15,794 bases of DNA from Candidatus Saccharibacteria bacterium CG_4_10_14_0_2_um_filter_52_9. Its GTDB lineage: Bacteria > Patescibacteriota > Saccharimonadia > Saccharimonadales > UBA4665. Position 1 is the stretch's first letter. The number at the start of each line of letters is the position of its first letter. Under the pieces are notes generated by a model, which ran no database searches, had not been told where the DNA came from, and worked only from the letters and a program-made list of their open reading frames with translations. A program made the translations under genes and the position numbers. The stretch covers positions 1 through 15,794 of the forward strand of contig PFOA01000067.1 in NCBI GenBank assembly GCA_002792275.1, written 5' to 3'. Below, in pieces: positions 4,754 to 12,056 of the stretch.

Positions 4754-5662
4754 ATGCTATTCGCCAAAGCAAAAACCGATTTTCTGGAATACCTCGAAAT
4801 CGAGCAAAACCGCTCGCAGAAAACTATCCAGAATTATGATCACTATCTCACCCGTTTAATAGACTTTGCCGGCGATATTAAAATCAGCGACATCGATGCC
4901 GAGCTAATCCGCAAATGGCGGCTATGGCTCAACCGCCTGGGCACCAATACCTCCGATGAGCTCGGCAAGGCCACCCAGAATTACCACCTGATTGCCCTGC
5001 GCAGTTTTTTGAAATATTGTGCGAAGCGCGATATTCCAGCTCTAACCGCCGATAAGGTCGAACTGGCCCGAACCCAGCGCAAACAAGTAACTTTTTTAAA
5101 CGAAGAGGAGCTGGGCCGGATTTTTGACCAGCCCGACCTGCACACCCCAGCCGGTTTGCGCGACCGCGCCATTCTTGAACTACTATTCAGCAGCGGCCTG
5201 CGTGTCAGCGAGCTGGTTAGCCTGGATCGTGACAACATCAATCTAAAGCGCCGCGAGTTTATGGTTCGCGGCAAGGGGCAGAAAGATCGGCCGATCTTTA
5301 TCAGCCAGGAGGCCGCCGGCTGGGTTGAGCAATATTTGAACCAGCGGAAAGACACGGTGCGGCCTTTATTTGTACGCTACAGCGGCAGTAAGCAAGTTGA
5401 TTTATCCGGCAACTTCCACCGTCTGACAGTCCGCAGTGTCCAGCGCATCGTTGCCCGCTATGCCCTGCTGGCCGGCATTACCAAACATGTCAGTCCGCAC
5501 ACCTTGCGCCACTCTTTCGCCACCAATCTACTGATGAACGGTGCCGACATCCGCAGTGTCCAGGCCATGCTCGGCCACAGCAACATCGCCACCACTCAAA
5601 TTTATACGCATGTCACCGATCCGCACCTCAAAGCGGTGCACGAGAAGTTCCATCATAAGTAA
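4754..5662 (+). CDS. XerC/XerD-family tyrosine recombinase
   Basis: A 302-residue protein, the normal XerC/D length. The frame is open further upstream, but that part runs antisense through ndk, and this ATG fits the promoter. The N-terminal SAM-like core-binding domain covers ~1-105 (FLEYLEIEQNRSQKTIQNYDHYL). The catalytic domain covers ~110-300. All catalytic residues are visible: Arg150 (SSGLRVSEL), Lys174 (RGKGQKDRP), His249 and Arg252 (HTLRHSF), His275 (LGHSN) and the nucleophile Tyr284 (TQIYTHV). The likely role is resolution of chromosome dimers at dif with FtsK. A role in element integration cannot be excluded because the duplicated tRNA-Arg end lies about 1 kb away. It ends 3 bp from the convergent PilX-like gene. 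Confidence 0.92.
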   Translation: MLFAKAKTDFLEYLEIEQNRSQKTIQNYDHYLTRLIDFAGDIKISDIDAELIRKWRLWLNRLGTNTSDELGKATQNYHLIALRSFLKYCAKRDIPALTADKVELARTQRKQVTFLNEEELGRIFDQPDLHTPAGLRDRAILELLFSSGLRVSELVSLDRDNINLKRREFMVRGKGQKDRPIFISQEAAGWVEQYLNQRKDTVRPLFVRYSGSKQVDLSGNFHRLTVRSVQRIVARYALLAGITKHVSPHTLRHSFATNLLMNGADIRSVQAMLGHSNIATTQIYTHVTDPHLKAVHEKFHHK

Positions 5663-5665
5663 CTA

Positions 5666-6835
5666 CTAGTTAACAGCCGGGTTGCACTGGCTGATATCGC
5701 TGGCGTTGGTGCCGTCAGCCGAATTGGGTGCGAGTTGAAGCTGTTTACAGAGATTGCCAGTTGTTTCCAGGCTAAAGTCCGGGTGGTCGTAGCCGTTCTG
5801 GGCTGGTATGCGGGCCTGTACCCGACGCAATACATCCTGGGATTTGCCGGTGGAATCCACTACTGTCTGAGCATCCTTGATACGCAGCAGGTTACCGTCA
5901 CTATCGTAAGCTGTAATCGTAACTGCGGCTTTACCATATATGGAACGCATATTTAACAGGTAGAACGTGGAGTTTAAGCCGGTAATCTTAACGTTGCAGT
6001 GGCGCGGCTTACTGGCGCTATTGCACTGACCCTCTACAATACCGCCGCTATCATTTATCCCCTTATATTGACCATAGGAAGATGACGGATAATTTGCTAG
6101 TGCCGAAGTTGCAGTAGTTGAGCCCTTAGGGTACAAGAAGGCGCTGTAGGTACTACTAATAAAAGAGTTGCGATCGACAAAGCCGCTGGCCAGCGGAGTC
6201 AGCCCGATACGTAGCACCGGCGCTAGCGCTTCAGTAACTGAGCCGCTGGTTCTGGACCATTGTGAGGCTGGCTTGAAGGGCGTGCCGGCACCGGTAACAA
6301 ATGGTGCGCTACCGGCACTATCATTCCAGCTAATAACCAGTGTGGCTATGAGCTTCTGGGTAGTCGGAGCCGCGGCATCCACACCTAAGATACGCACCGC
6401 CTTGGACTGTTCGGTATCTATCGAGCCGTACTCCAAGCTCTTGGGTGCCGGATCAATTGTTAGACAAGTATAGCTGGAGGCTGTATTGTCACTAATCTGG
6501 TTGTTGGTCAGAAAGCCAGCGGCTTGTTTTTGCGTAGCGTCCCAGCCCGATGCCGCCGTTTGACGATCAATAAAGTCCTGAGAAAAGGGTTCGCAAGTGT
6601 CTTTTGCCAAGGCATAGCCAGCATTAATAGCCTTGGAGGCGTCATTTAAACCGGTTTCGGCGGCGTAATAGGCCTGCTTGCTAAGCTGCTTATCGAGGGC
6701 GCTGCGTTGTTCGCGGCGCATTAGCTGGGCAAAGCCCACCGTCATCAGGCTAAGAACCAATACCAGTACCATAGCAATTACAAGCGCCGAAAAACCTGCC
6801 TCGCTAGTCCTTACAGTCGATCTGGAAGCTTTCAT
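5666..6835 (-). CDS. PilX-like minor pilin
   Basis: A 389-residue prepilin-like protein. It has a short basic leader, EAG before Phe15, a 20-residue hydrophobic helix (FSALVIAMVLVLVLSLMTVG), then RREQRSALDKQLSKQAYYAAETGLNDA. That run, with AYYAAETGL, is the hallmark of the PilX/GspK-type N-terminal domain. Predicted PilD cleavage is Gly14/Phe15; position +5 is Val rather than Glu, as in tip-associated minor pilins that lack Glu5. The rest is a Ser/Thr/Gly-rich extracytoplasmic domain with several cysteines. The ATG at 6833-6835 is preferred over TTG at 6841 because TATAAT lies 7 nt upstream. It follows the PilW-like gene and should join the pilus tip complex. Confidence 0.8.
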   Translation of the reverse strand: MKASRSTVRTSEAGFSALVIAMVLVLVLSLMTVGFAQLMRREQRSALDKQLSKQAYYAAETGLNDASKAINAGYALAKDTCEPFSQDFIDRQTAASGWDATQKQAAGFLTNNQISDNTASSYTCLTIDPAPKSLEYGSIDTEQSKAVRILGVDAAAPTTQKLIATLVISWNDSAGSAPFVTGAGTPFKPASQWSRTSGSVTEALAPVLRIGLTPLASGFVDRNSFISSTYSAFLYPKGSTTATSALANYPSSSYGQYKGINDSGGIVEGQCNSASKPRHCNVKITGLNSTFYLLNMRSIYGKAAVTITAYDSDGNLLRIKDAQTVVDSTGKSQDVLRRVQARIPAQNGYDHPDFSLETTGNLCKQLQLAPNSADGTNASDISQCNPAVN

Positions 6836-6842
6836 AAGCAAT

Positions 6843-6870
6843 ATTATACCCTACTTTATCCTTCTGTTAA
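6843..6870 (-). promoter_or_regulatory. Promoter of the PilX-like gene inside the end of the PilW-like gene
   Basis: On the minus strand TTAACA (6865-6870) and TATAAT (6843-6848) are 16 bp apart, a strong match. TATAAT ends 7 nt before the ATG. The -35 lies in the last codons of the upstream pilin gene, so this minor pilin can be expressed separately, probably leaderless. Confidence 0.6.
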
Positions 6871-7498
6871 CACTGTTGCTGAGTTGGGAGGTGCCGCAGA
6901 ACTGGGTGCCTGGCCCGCCTTTGCAGGTAGTACTGCTGGCATCTGTGAATAAGTCGCTGTCGCCATACGCCATGTTGACATCAATTTGGTAAACATCCGA
7001 ATCGGTTGGGCTTTGGGTAATTGCAAGTTTCGTCAGACGTATATGTTCCGGTATCATTTCATAGCCCTGTGTAGCCATGTTGACGCTATCGTTACTGATA
7101 TCCAGCGCTGTGCAGGTGCCCACATTGGGTAGAGTGTCCCGCCACAGAACATGTGGAGCCGGTGTGCCAGTAGTATCGGTGGTTCCCAGTTCACGGTTCA
7201 GCACATAGCTATAGCGGGTTGAACCTATACAGAAAGCATTGATTAGGGTGCCGGCAACATGCAAGTCAGGTGCCATTGACAGGTCATCGCCACTGAACTG
7301 CAAAGATGACGAAACATCGACTAACGCATTCCGGGTAGCATTCTGCAAACTAGCGCCGTTTACGCCCTTGGTATACAGGGCACCTATTTGTATCAATATC
7401 ACCGTGCCCATAAGCAAAATAGTTGACAGTACCATCAGAGCTATCATGAGCTCAACAATAGTAAACCCGGTATTGGCAGCCAGCTTTTTGATCTTCAT
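6851..7498 (-). CDS. PilW-like minor pilin
   Basis: A 215-residue type IV prepilin. The class III signal is canonical: MKIKKLAANTG with cleavage at Gly11/Phe12, then FTIVELMIALMVLSTILL with Glu at +5 (Glu16). A globular extracytoplasmic domain follows, with cysteines at CIGS, GTCTA, STTCKG and QFCGT. The tail CKGGPGTQFCG could form a disulfide loop. Order and size, just upstream of a PilX-like protein, suggest a PilW/PilX-type minor pilin pair that primes fibre assembly. Upstream is an extended -10 element with a leader of about 40-50 nt and only a weak purine-rich site (AAAAGAAG) before the ATG. Confidence 0.82.
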   Translation of the reverse strand: MKIKKLAANTGFTIVELMIALMVLSTILLMGTVILIQIGALYTKGVNGASLQNATRNALVDVSSSLQFSGDDLSMAPDLHVAGTLINAFCIGSTRYSYVLNRELGTTDTTGTPAPHVLWRDTLPNVGTCTALDISNDSVNMATQGYEMIPEHIRLTKLAITQSPTDSDVYQIDVNMAYGDSDLFTDASSTTCKGGPGTQFCGTSQLSNSVNRRIK

Positions 7499-7547
7499 TA
7501 TCTTCTTTTTCGACCCATGGTCCTCACCCTGTAAGCATTACCATTAC

Positions 7548-7574
7548 AGTATAGCATCACTGATTGAGTGGCAA
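7548..7574 (-). promoter_or_regulatory. Candidate promoter of the PilW-like gene
   Basis: The minus strand carries TTGCCA (7569-7574) and TGCTATACT (7548-7556), an extended -10; the spacer is 15 bp, short for sigma-70, which the TGn motif may offset. It faces away from the plus-strand OB-fold gene, so 7499-7643 is a divergent promoter region. Confidence 0.4.
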
Positions 7575-7624
7575 GAGGTGCAATCAGGCCTAGACCCTGT
7601 TACTGACCCGTGTTACCATAAGCA

Positions 7625-7637
7625 TATAAACTTGAGG
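7625..7637 (+). promoter_or_regulatory. -10 box and ribosome binding site of the OB-fold gene
   Basis: TATAAA (7625-7630) is followed by GAGG (7634-7637), 6 nt before the ATG at 7644. The -35 is not clear. Unlike most start sites here, a Shine-Dalgarno-like sequence is at normal distance. If the -10 is correct, transcription would begin at or just past the GAGG. Confidence 0.35.
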
Positions 7638-7643
7638 CATCCG

Positions 7644-8102
7644 ATGAAACTACCGTCAAAAAAAATTGTTATTATGCTCAGTGCTACTGTCGCCATCGGC
7701 GCAGCCGCTGGGTCAGGCCTGACCTACTATTTAGTTAAAAGTGATGGCTTCGGCAACCAACGCGGTAATCCAAGCTTAACAGCGGCGCCTACCTCTATTA
7801 AGCCTGATAAATCAAAAGAGAACACCGAGGTACCCGTAGCAACCATAGCTCATGATTTTAAAAAGTACCTTGGTTTGCAGGTAATCGCTAAGGGCAAAAT
7901 AGCCAAAACCTCTGGCAATCCCCCCTACATATTGGTTTCTGAAGATAATAAGTCCTCGCTTGTAGTAGACGCATCTGATCTCAAGGTGAAGCTAGACAAT
8001 TATCAGGGTCGCCAGGTTAAGCTGACGGGAACCATAAAGTTTGTTGATATAGGCAACAAGCACTTCTCGCTGGGTATCAAGGCTTCTTCCCTTAAATACT
8101 AA
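7644..8102 (+). CDS. Membrane-anchored OB-fold-like protein, unknown function
   Basis: A 152-residue protein and the only plus-strand gene inside the pilus locus. Residues ~8-30 (IVIMLSATVAIGAAAGSGLTYYL) are a signal anchor. Residues 31-65 are a polar linker. Residues ~66-152 look like a five-strand OB fold of the tRNA_anti-like type: LGLQVIAKGKIAKT, PYILVSEDNKSSLVVDA, GRQVKLTGTIKFVD and SLGIKASSL. Such domains bind nucleic acids, sugars or peptides, and the ligand here cannot be told. The frame is open upstream to 7239, but that part is antisense to the PilW-like gene, so the ATG with GAGG is chosen. It converges with the aromatic-rich pilin gene, leaving 29 bp between stops. Confidence 0.68.
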   Translation: MKLPSKKIVIMLSATVAIGAAAGSGLTYYLVKSDGFGNQRGNPSLTAAPTSIKPDKSKENTEVPVATIAHDFKKYLGLQVIAKGKIAKTSGNPPYILVSEDNKSSLVVDASDLKVKLDNYQGRQVKLTGTIKFVDIGNKHFSLGIKASSLKY

Positions 8103-8131
8103 GTAGAGATAGAGAGTGAAGTGATAGCGGC

Positions 8132-9706
8132 TTAGGTGGGACACACGTTACGCGTGTGGGTCTGATCATAGTATTGAGTCTCGTCCCAGTTATTGTAGTG
8201 ACTGCCGGTGACTTGCCATGCATAGTAATCCCACCAGTCGTCGTAAACGTATAGGTAATACCAACCAGCGTAGGAGAACCAAGCGACTTGATAGTGTGTT
8301 GAATCTGTCCATTGCGTTGCTATAGTCCAGCCACTCCTGTAGGCAGGGTGACCCGCGCTAACCGTTTCTGGGGACGAAGAGCTTGTCCAGTGATAGCCAT
8401 TTGGGGATCTGACCGCACTAGCATATAACACCCATCCATAGTCATAAACTAAATCGCTATGGTGTATTATTCGGGATTCATGTGTTATGTAAGTTTCGGT
8501 GGTGCACTGTGGCTGTAATTTAGTATCTATTTGAGGGGTAGTATTGGCGGCTATAGGACCGCCGGTGGCAGCGCTGGGGTTTGGCGCACAAACTATATAG
8601 TTCGCCGGAGCTGTAACGGTAGCTTTATAAGTGCCGTCGGGGTCAATGTTCTGCGAGAAAACAGCAAAAGACGTGCTGTCTGTAGATACGGTTTGCTCAG
8701 TTCCGGCACCATTGAGTTGCTTTAGCTTGACGGCTATACCGCTACCACCGGCTTGTGTCGCGGCATTGCCGCAACGTGGCGTGGTGTTATCGGCGTTAGG
8801 CGGTATTTTATACACCTTAACTCTAATGACCTGCGGATATATCTTCATGTCTATTTGGGGCGTGGGGTCGGCAGTAGTAGGACTGACCGCCGGCGAACTT
8901 GGATTCGGCGGACATATTCTATGCCCGGCCGGAACAGCCGTAATAGTGGCTATGTAATGACCGTTCTGGATTATGTTATTGGTGAACGTCCAAGTTGAAC
9001 TGCTATCTGTATCATGAGTTTGCTCCAGCCCTGATTCGGTTTGTCTCAATTTTACTGTGCTGGCACCCGAGCTTATTTGCGTGGCGCTTGCATCACATGC
9101 TGGCGTTGTGCCACTGGCGGTAACAGGTATTTTGGATACTTTAACTTTTACCTGAGATGCCACGTCAGACAGCGGAATGCCTTGGGTAGTAGTTGCTGAT
9201 AACGGATAGGTTCGATAGGTCATTTCGACCTGTTGTCGTGGCAGGCCGTTGATGCCGTCCCACCGGACACGCACATCGTACAAGCCACCGGCCGATGGAT
9301 CGGCACTGGCAGGCGTGTATGTAATGCTTGTGTAATAGCGACCGTCCGGAGACACACAGCCGTTTGTCCCGGTCGGGTATTTCGTAAAGTCATCTGTAGC
9401 AGCATTCGGATCGACTGCTGTATAGCCGCTGCCGAAAGGATCACTAATCGTAGTCGTTCCCGTCATACAGAATGGCACGGTTTCAAACACGTCGGTCTTT
9501 TTTTCAATGGCGGCTTTAATCTGCTCGACCTGGGTACTGAGAACGCCTACTGCTTCCGAATGCTCCTGAGCGTTGCGTGACTGGCCCAAACCTCGGGTAG
9601 CAATAGCATAAGCAGTCGAAAAAGCCAGGCCCAGCACTGCCAGTACGATTAATACCTCAACGATTGTGTCACCAGCCGTGCTACGAATTCGCCAACGCTT
9701 AATCAT
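8132..9706 (-). CDS. Large minor pilin with repeat stalk and Trp/Tyr-rich C-terminal domain
   Basis: A 524-residue protein. The ATG at 9704-9706 overlaps the stop of the upstream pilin gene (ATGA), so the two are translationally coupled; the frame is open further upstream but runs through that gene. The prepilin signal is RSTAG/DTIVEVLIVLAVLG with cleavage after Gly12, Asp at +1 and Glu17 at +5. Residues ~30-170 are a pilin head. Two tandem beta-rich repeats at ~186-291 and ~294-400 are offset by exactly 108 residues (shared KIP, TTPxC, CxPNPS and TPQID motifs). Residues 401-524 form a module framed by Cys401 and Cys522 with 17 Tyr and 10 Trp. It is probably a tip adhesin that carries a binding domain on a stalk; the ligand is unknown. 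Confidence 0.82.
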   Translation of the reverse strand: MIKRWRIRSTAGDTIVEVLIVLAVLGLAFSTAYAIATRGLGQSRNAQEHSEAVGVLSTQVEQIKAAIEKKTDVFETVPFCMTGTTTISDPFGSGYTAVDPNAATDDFTKYPTGTNGCVSPDGRYYTSITYTPASADPSAGGLYDVRVRWDGINGLPRQQVEMTYRTYPLSATTTQGIPLSDVASQVKVKVSKIPVTASGTTPACDASATQISSGASTVKLRQTESGLEQTHDTDSSSTWTFTNNIIQNGHYIATITAVPAGHRICPPNPSSPAVSPTTADPTPQIDMKIYPQVIRVKVYKIPPNADNTTPRCGNAATQAGGSGIAVKLKQLNGAGTEQTVSTDSTSFAVFSQNIDPDGTYKATVTAPANYIVCAPNPSAATGGPIAANTTPQIDTKLQPQCTTETYITHESRIIHHSDLVYDYGWVLYASAVRSPNGYHWTSSSSPETVSAGHPAYRSGWTIATQWTDSTHYQVAWFSYAGWYYLYVYDDWWDYYAWQVTGSHYNNWDETQYYDQTHTRNVCPT

Positions 9707-10563
9707 GCCGGGCACCCTGCTATCTGGGCATTGCTTATCTGAATAGCCGTAGCCAGGCGTTGTCCGCCACCGCCGCCAATTTTGAGAGTTCCATATTGGC
9801 CGCTGCCATTGTCCAAGCACAGTACAATATTCGGATTTGATAGTCTGTTGGCGTCGGTCATAACATCAACCGGTATATGAGTAGCCATGCTGGCTTGAGT
9901 GTCATCACCCGCCGCGTCGCCTGTAGGTGTAGCCGATCCGGGCACGGCCACCACAGTTACATCTTGCGAGCCTGATTGCAGACGGTTACTCTGGCTGGCA
10001 TATGCACCGAAGCTACCAAAAAAGCCTATGCCGTTAATCGGCGTACCGTTGCTTTTCATGCTTCTAACACGCACCCCCCACTGCAGGGTCTTCTTATCGG
10101 TCAGGTCAAAACCGGCACCATAAACCGGCACTGGCTGGGCTTCTGCAAAAGTTGTTGATAGCGTGCCGTCACTTGGGCTTATTTTGTACTGCCGCCCGGC
10201 CACGCTAAAAACGTTATAGTCCTTGCCGTCACTGCCCGCCACCCGGAACTGCATAACCTTACCCAGAAATATACAGCCTATATTTGCGCCCTGGCCGGCT
10301 CCTGTACCAGGATCCAATTGTGGAGCAGCACCGCCAATTACCCTGCAGATAAAATTGTTATTGGAAGGATAAAAGCCGTTGCTGACGTCATTCATAACCT
10401 GCTGAACCTGGGTATTAATATCATTTATGCCCTGTCTGAACTCGCTTTTTGACTGCTTACCAGATACGAAGGCGGCGGCCATAATAAACATGCCCCCCGA
10501 AATAGCCAGAAAAAGCATTACTTCCAGTATAGTATAACCCCGTGAATCGTGGCGGGCGCGCAT
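9703..10563 (-). CDS. Minor type IV pilin
   Basis: A 286-residue prepilin. A basic leader, MRARHDSRG, is cleaved at Gly9/Tyr10; the mature part starts YTILEVMLFLAISGGMFIMAA with Glu14 at +5. The following region (SGKQSKSEFRQGINDINTQVQQVMNDVSNGFYPS) continues the amphipathic pilin helix. A globular domain contains NFICRVIG, a GTGAGQG loop, NIGCIFLG and a C-terminal IAGCPA; Cys residues at CLDNGSGQ and CPA could pair. It is not clearly PilV or FimU. It precedes and is coupled to the aromatic-rich pilin, so the two probably act together. An extended -10 element with perfect TATAAT lies 6 nt upstream. Confidence 0.82.
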   Translation of the reverse strand: MRARHDSRGYTILEVMLFLAISGGMFIMAAAFVSGKQSKSEFRQGINDINTQVQQVMNDVSNGFYPSNNNFICRVIGGAAPQLDPGTGAGQGANIGCIFLGKVMQFRVAGSDGKDYNVFSVAGRQYKISPSDGTLSTTFAEAQPVPVYGAGFDLTDKKTLQWGVRVRSMKSNGTPINGIGFFGSFGAYASQSNRLQSGSQDVTVVAVPGSATPTGDAAGDDTQASMATHIPVDVMTDANRLSNPNIVLCLDNGSGQYGTLKIGGGGGQRLATAIQISNAQIAGCPA

Positions 10564-10569
10564 ATTGAA

Positions 10570-10578
10570 ATTATAGCA
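10570..10578 (-). promoter_or_regulatory. Extended -10 promoter of the two-pilin unit, leaderless type
   Basis: The minus strand reads TGCTATAAT, a perfect extended -10, 6 nt before the ATG at 10561-10563. It lies in the 21-bp gap after the pilD stop and has no Shine-Dalgarno after it. Confidence 0.6.
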
Positions 10579-10584
10579 TAAGCT

Positions 10585-11433
10585 TTAAGGGGTAAACGGT
10601 AGAAAAGTTTTCTTGTACCATAGCAAAATCGCCTGGCCGAACAATTGAACGACAATTGTGGCAATAATCAGGAACGGCCCGAACGGAATAATACTGTTGC
10701 CCTTGAGGCGTTTAGTAGCCAACATTGGCAAGCTGATCAGACTGCCCAGCAAAGCAGCTGTAAATATTAGCAGTAGGCTCCGAGCCGGCGTACCGACCAC
10801 CAGCCCTAATAATCCGCCCAGTTTTACATCGCCGCCGCCAATCCATTTGCCGTCCGATGCCTGGAATAAGAGATAGAAAATCCCACCGCCAACCACTACG
10901 GCTAATACAGTATCCAGTATTGCCCTTAACGGATGGTCGGCGGCCACTATGGTCACAACTGCCATTAGACCAGCTAGCACGCTCAACGGACGCATAATTC
11001 GGTCTGGCAACAACAGCCAGCGCAGATCATAGACAATCAGTGCCATAAAGCCAATCAGTAGAGCCAGCCATAGTACAAATATAACTTTTTGCGAGCCGTC
11101 AAACGCCACCGGCCACCATATATATGAGCCTACGAACAACGCCGCGGATACCAGTTCAACCACAGGATACTGGCTCGAAATAGTTTGCCCGCAGTAACGG
11201 CACCTCCCTCTCAGGCTGAGCCAGCTCAGCACCGGCAACAGGTCTTTGGCAGCCAGCTCGTGCTTGCACTGCGGGCACATCGAGCGACCTCGGCTGAGCG
11301 ACAGCCGTTTTAGATACTTCTTATCAGGTGACTTATTTTTGGTTTCGGTGGCCTGCTCACGAACGCGCCATACCAGCGCGTTCACAAAACTGCCAAAGGC
11401 CAGTCCCAACACAGTCAGTGCTACATAAATCAT
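10585..11433 (-). CDS. pilD: Type IV prepilin peptidase
   Basis: A 282-residue inner-membrane aspartic protease and N-methyltransferase that removes prepilin leaders. The N-terminal membrane segment MIYVALTVLGLAFGSFVNALVWR carries the FGSFxNxxxxR signature. Two CxxC pairs (CPQCKH and CRYCGQ) form the zinc-binding cytoplasmic loop. Catalytic aspartates are in IVYDLRWLLLPDR and in GGGDVKLG. Seven or so further membrane segments are predicted. Two in-frame ATGs exist, at 11437-11439 and 11431-11433. The second is preferred because a weak extended -10 (11441-11449) abuts the first. It should process all five pilins here. It follows pilA and its terminator. Confidence 0.93.
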   Translation of the reverse strand: MIYVALTVLGLAFGSFVNALVWRVREQATETKNKSPDKKYLKRLSLSRGRSMCPQCKHELAAKDLLPVLSWLSLRGRCRYCGQTISSQYPVVELVSAALFVGSYIWWPVAFDGSQKVIFVLWLALLIGFMALIVYDLRWLLLPDRIMRPLSVLAGLMAVVTIVAADHPLRAILDTVLAVVVGGGIFYLLFQASDGKWIGGGDVKLGGLLGLVVGTPARSLLLIFTAALLGSLISLPMLATKRLKGNSIIPFGPFLIIATIVVQLFGQAILLWYKKTFLPFTP

Positions 11434-11440
11434 TAGCATA

Positions 11441-11449
11441 ATGTTATCA
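11441..11449 (-). promoter_or_regulatory. Weak extended -10 candidate of pilD
   Basis: The minus strand reads TGATAACAT, 7 nt before the second pilD ATG. The match to TATAAT is only moderate. It lies just past the pilA terminator, where a new promoter would be needed. Confidence 0.35.
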
Positions 11450-11452
11450 CAA

Positions 11453-11485
11453 AAGAGAACCGACCCTCTGGCGGCCGGTTTTCTT
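11453..11485 (-). terminator. Rho-independent terminator of pilA
   Basis: AAGAGAACCG (11453-11462) pairs with CGGTTTTCTT (11476-11485), a 10-bp stem with one G-T pair around a GC-rich loop. On the minus strand the stem is followed by TT, giving a TCTCTTTTG tail. It begins 19 bp after the pilA stop. Confidence 0.7.
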
Positions 11486-11504
11486 AATTAGGTGCCCTGA
11501 CTTT

Positions 11505-12014
11505 CTATGTTTCTTGGCACTGGGGAGACTGGCCACTTTGTGTCTCAAGAGTATAAAGTGCAACAACATTCCGCGAGGAAGCATTTGTATTTACAGCAGC
11601 CCCGACGGTTACCTTATCGCATTTTGCGAAACTTAGGATGGTAACTTTGTCAAAATTGTTAGGATTTGCTAACGAAGTGGCTGATGTATTCTTAGTGAAG
11701 CTGATATTAGCAGTGGCATTATCGTAACTAGAAAGTTTTGTCTCTTTAATAAAGCAACTGGCTGTTGTTCCGTTACATGTAGCTGGTAGTTGGCCATTAT
11801 TATTGGAAACATACTCGGAAAGAGCACTTAACAGTGAGCCGACATCATTCTTGCGCTGTGTATTACGGCTATTGCGTTGCAATGATGGTACCGCCAGGAA
11901 GACGATTAACATGATCAGGCCGGCGATTGCCAGCACGATCATGACTTCGATGATGGTAAAGCCTTGGTTTGATTGTTCTAGTTTGGATTTCTTTAGTGTC
12001 AGTTTGTTTAGCAT
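11505..12014 (-). CDS. pilA: Probable major type IV pilin (PilA-like)
   Basis: A 169-residue prepilin with an 18-residue basic leader (MLNKLTLKKSKLEQSNQG), cleaved at Gly18/Phe19. The mature start is FTIIEVMIVLAIAGLIMLIVFLAVP with Glu23 at +5. The helix continues as SLQRNSRNTQRKNDVGSLLSALSEYVSNNNG. Cys80 and Cys87, and Cys132 and Cys166, may form two disulfides that stabilise the head. It is the smallest pilin here and the one next to the core motor genes. It has a consensus promoter, a good Shine-Dalgarno (AAAGGGG, 8 nt before the ATG) and its own terminator, all fitting the most abundant fibre subunit. That it is the major pilin is inferred from these points. Confidence 0.88.
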   Translation of the reverse strand: MLNKLTLKKSKLEQSNQGFTIIEVMIVLAIAGLIMLIVFLAVPSLQRNSRNTQRKNDVGSLLSALSEYVSNNNGQLPATCNGTTASCFIKETKLSSYDNATANISFTKNTSATSLANPNNFDKVTILSFAKCDKVTVGAAVNTNASSRNVVALYTLETQSGQSPQCQET

Positions 12015-12022
12015 TGCAAGTG

Positions 12023-12029
12023 CCCCTTT
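12023..12029 (-). promoter_or_regulatory. Ribosome binding site of pilA
   Basis: The minus strand reads AAAGGGG with 8 nt to the ATG. Several other transcription-unit-leading genes in the window have no such site. Confidence 0.6.
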
Positions 12030-12056
12030 GCAAATTATTGTAACGGTTATGGTTTG

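Noticed and set aside
7499..7521. Six-codon leader frame (MGRKRR then stop) overlapping the PilW-like start
   Set aside because: It is too short to separate from chance and has no ribosome binding site at proper distance.
7239..7643. N-terminal extension of the OB-fold gene
   Set aside because: It is antisense to the PilW-like gene, and the ATG at 7644 has GAGG and a membrane anchor directly after it.
8140..8160. CACACG/CGTGTG stem near the end of the aromatic-rich pilin gene
   Set aside because: It lies inside the coding region with no T tract, so there is no support for a terminator.
9707..9820. 38-residue N-terminal extension of the large pilin
   Set aside because: It reads through the upstream pilin in another frame and would put a non-leader sequence before the prepilin cleavage site; the ATGA overlap gives a natural start.
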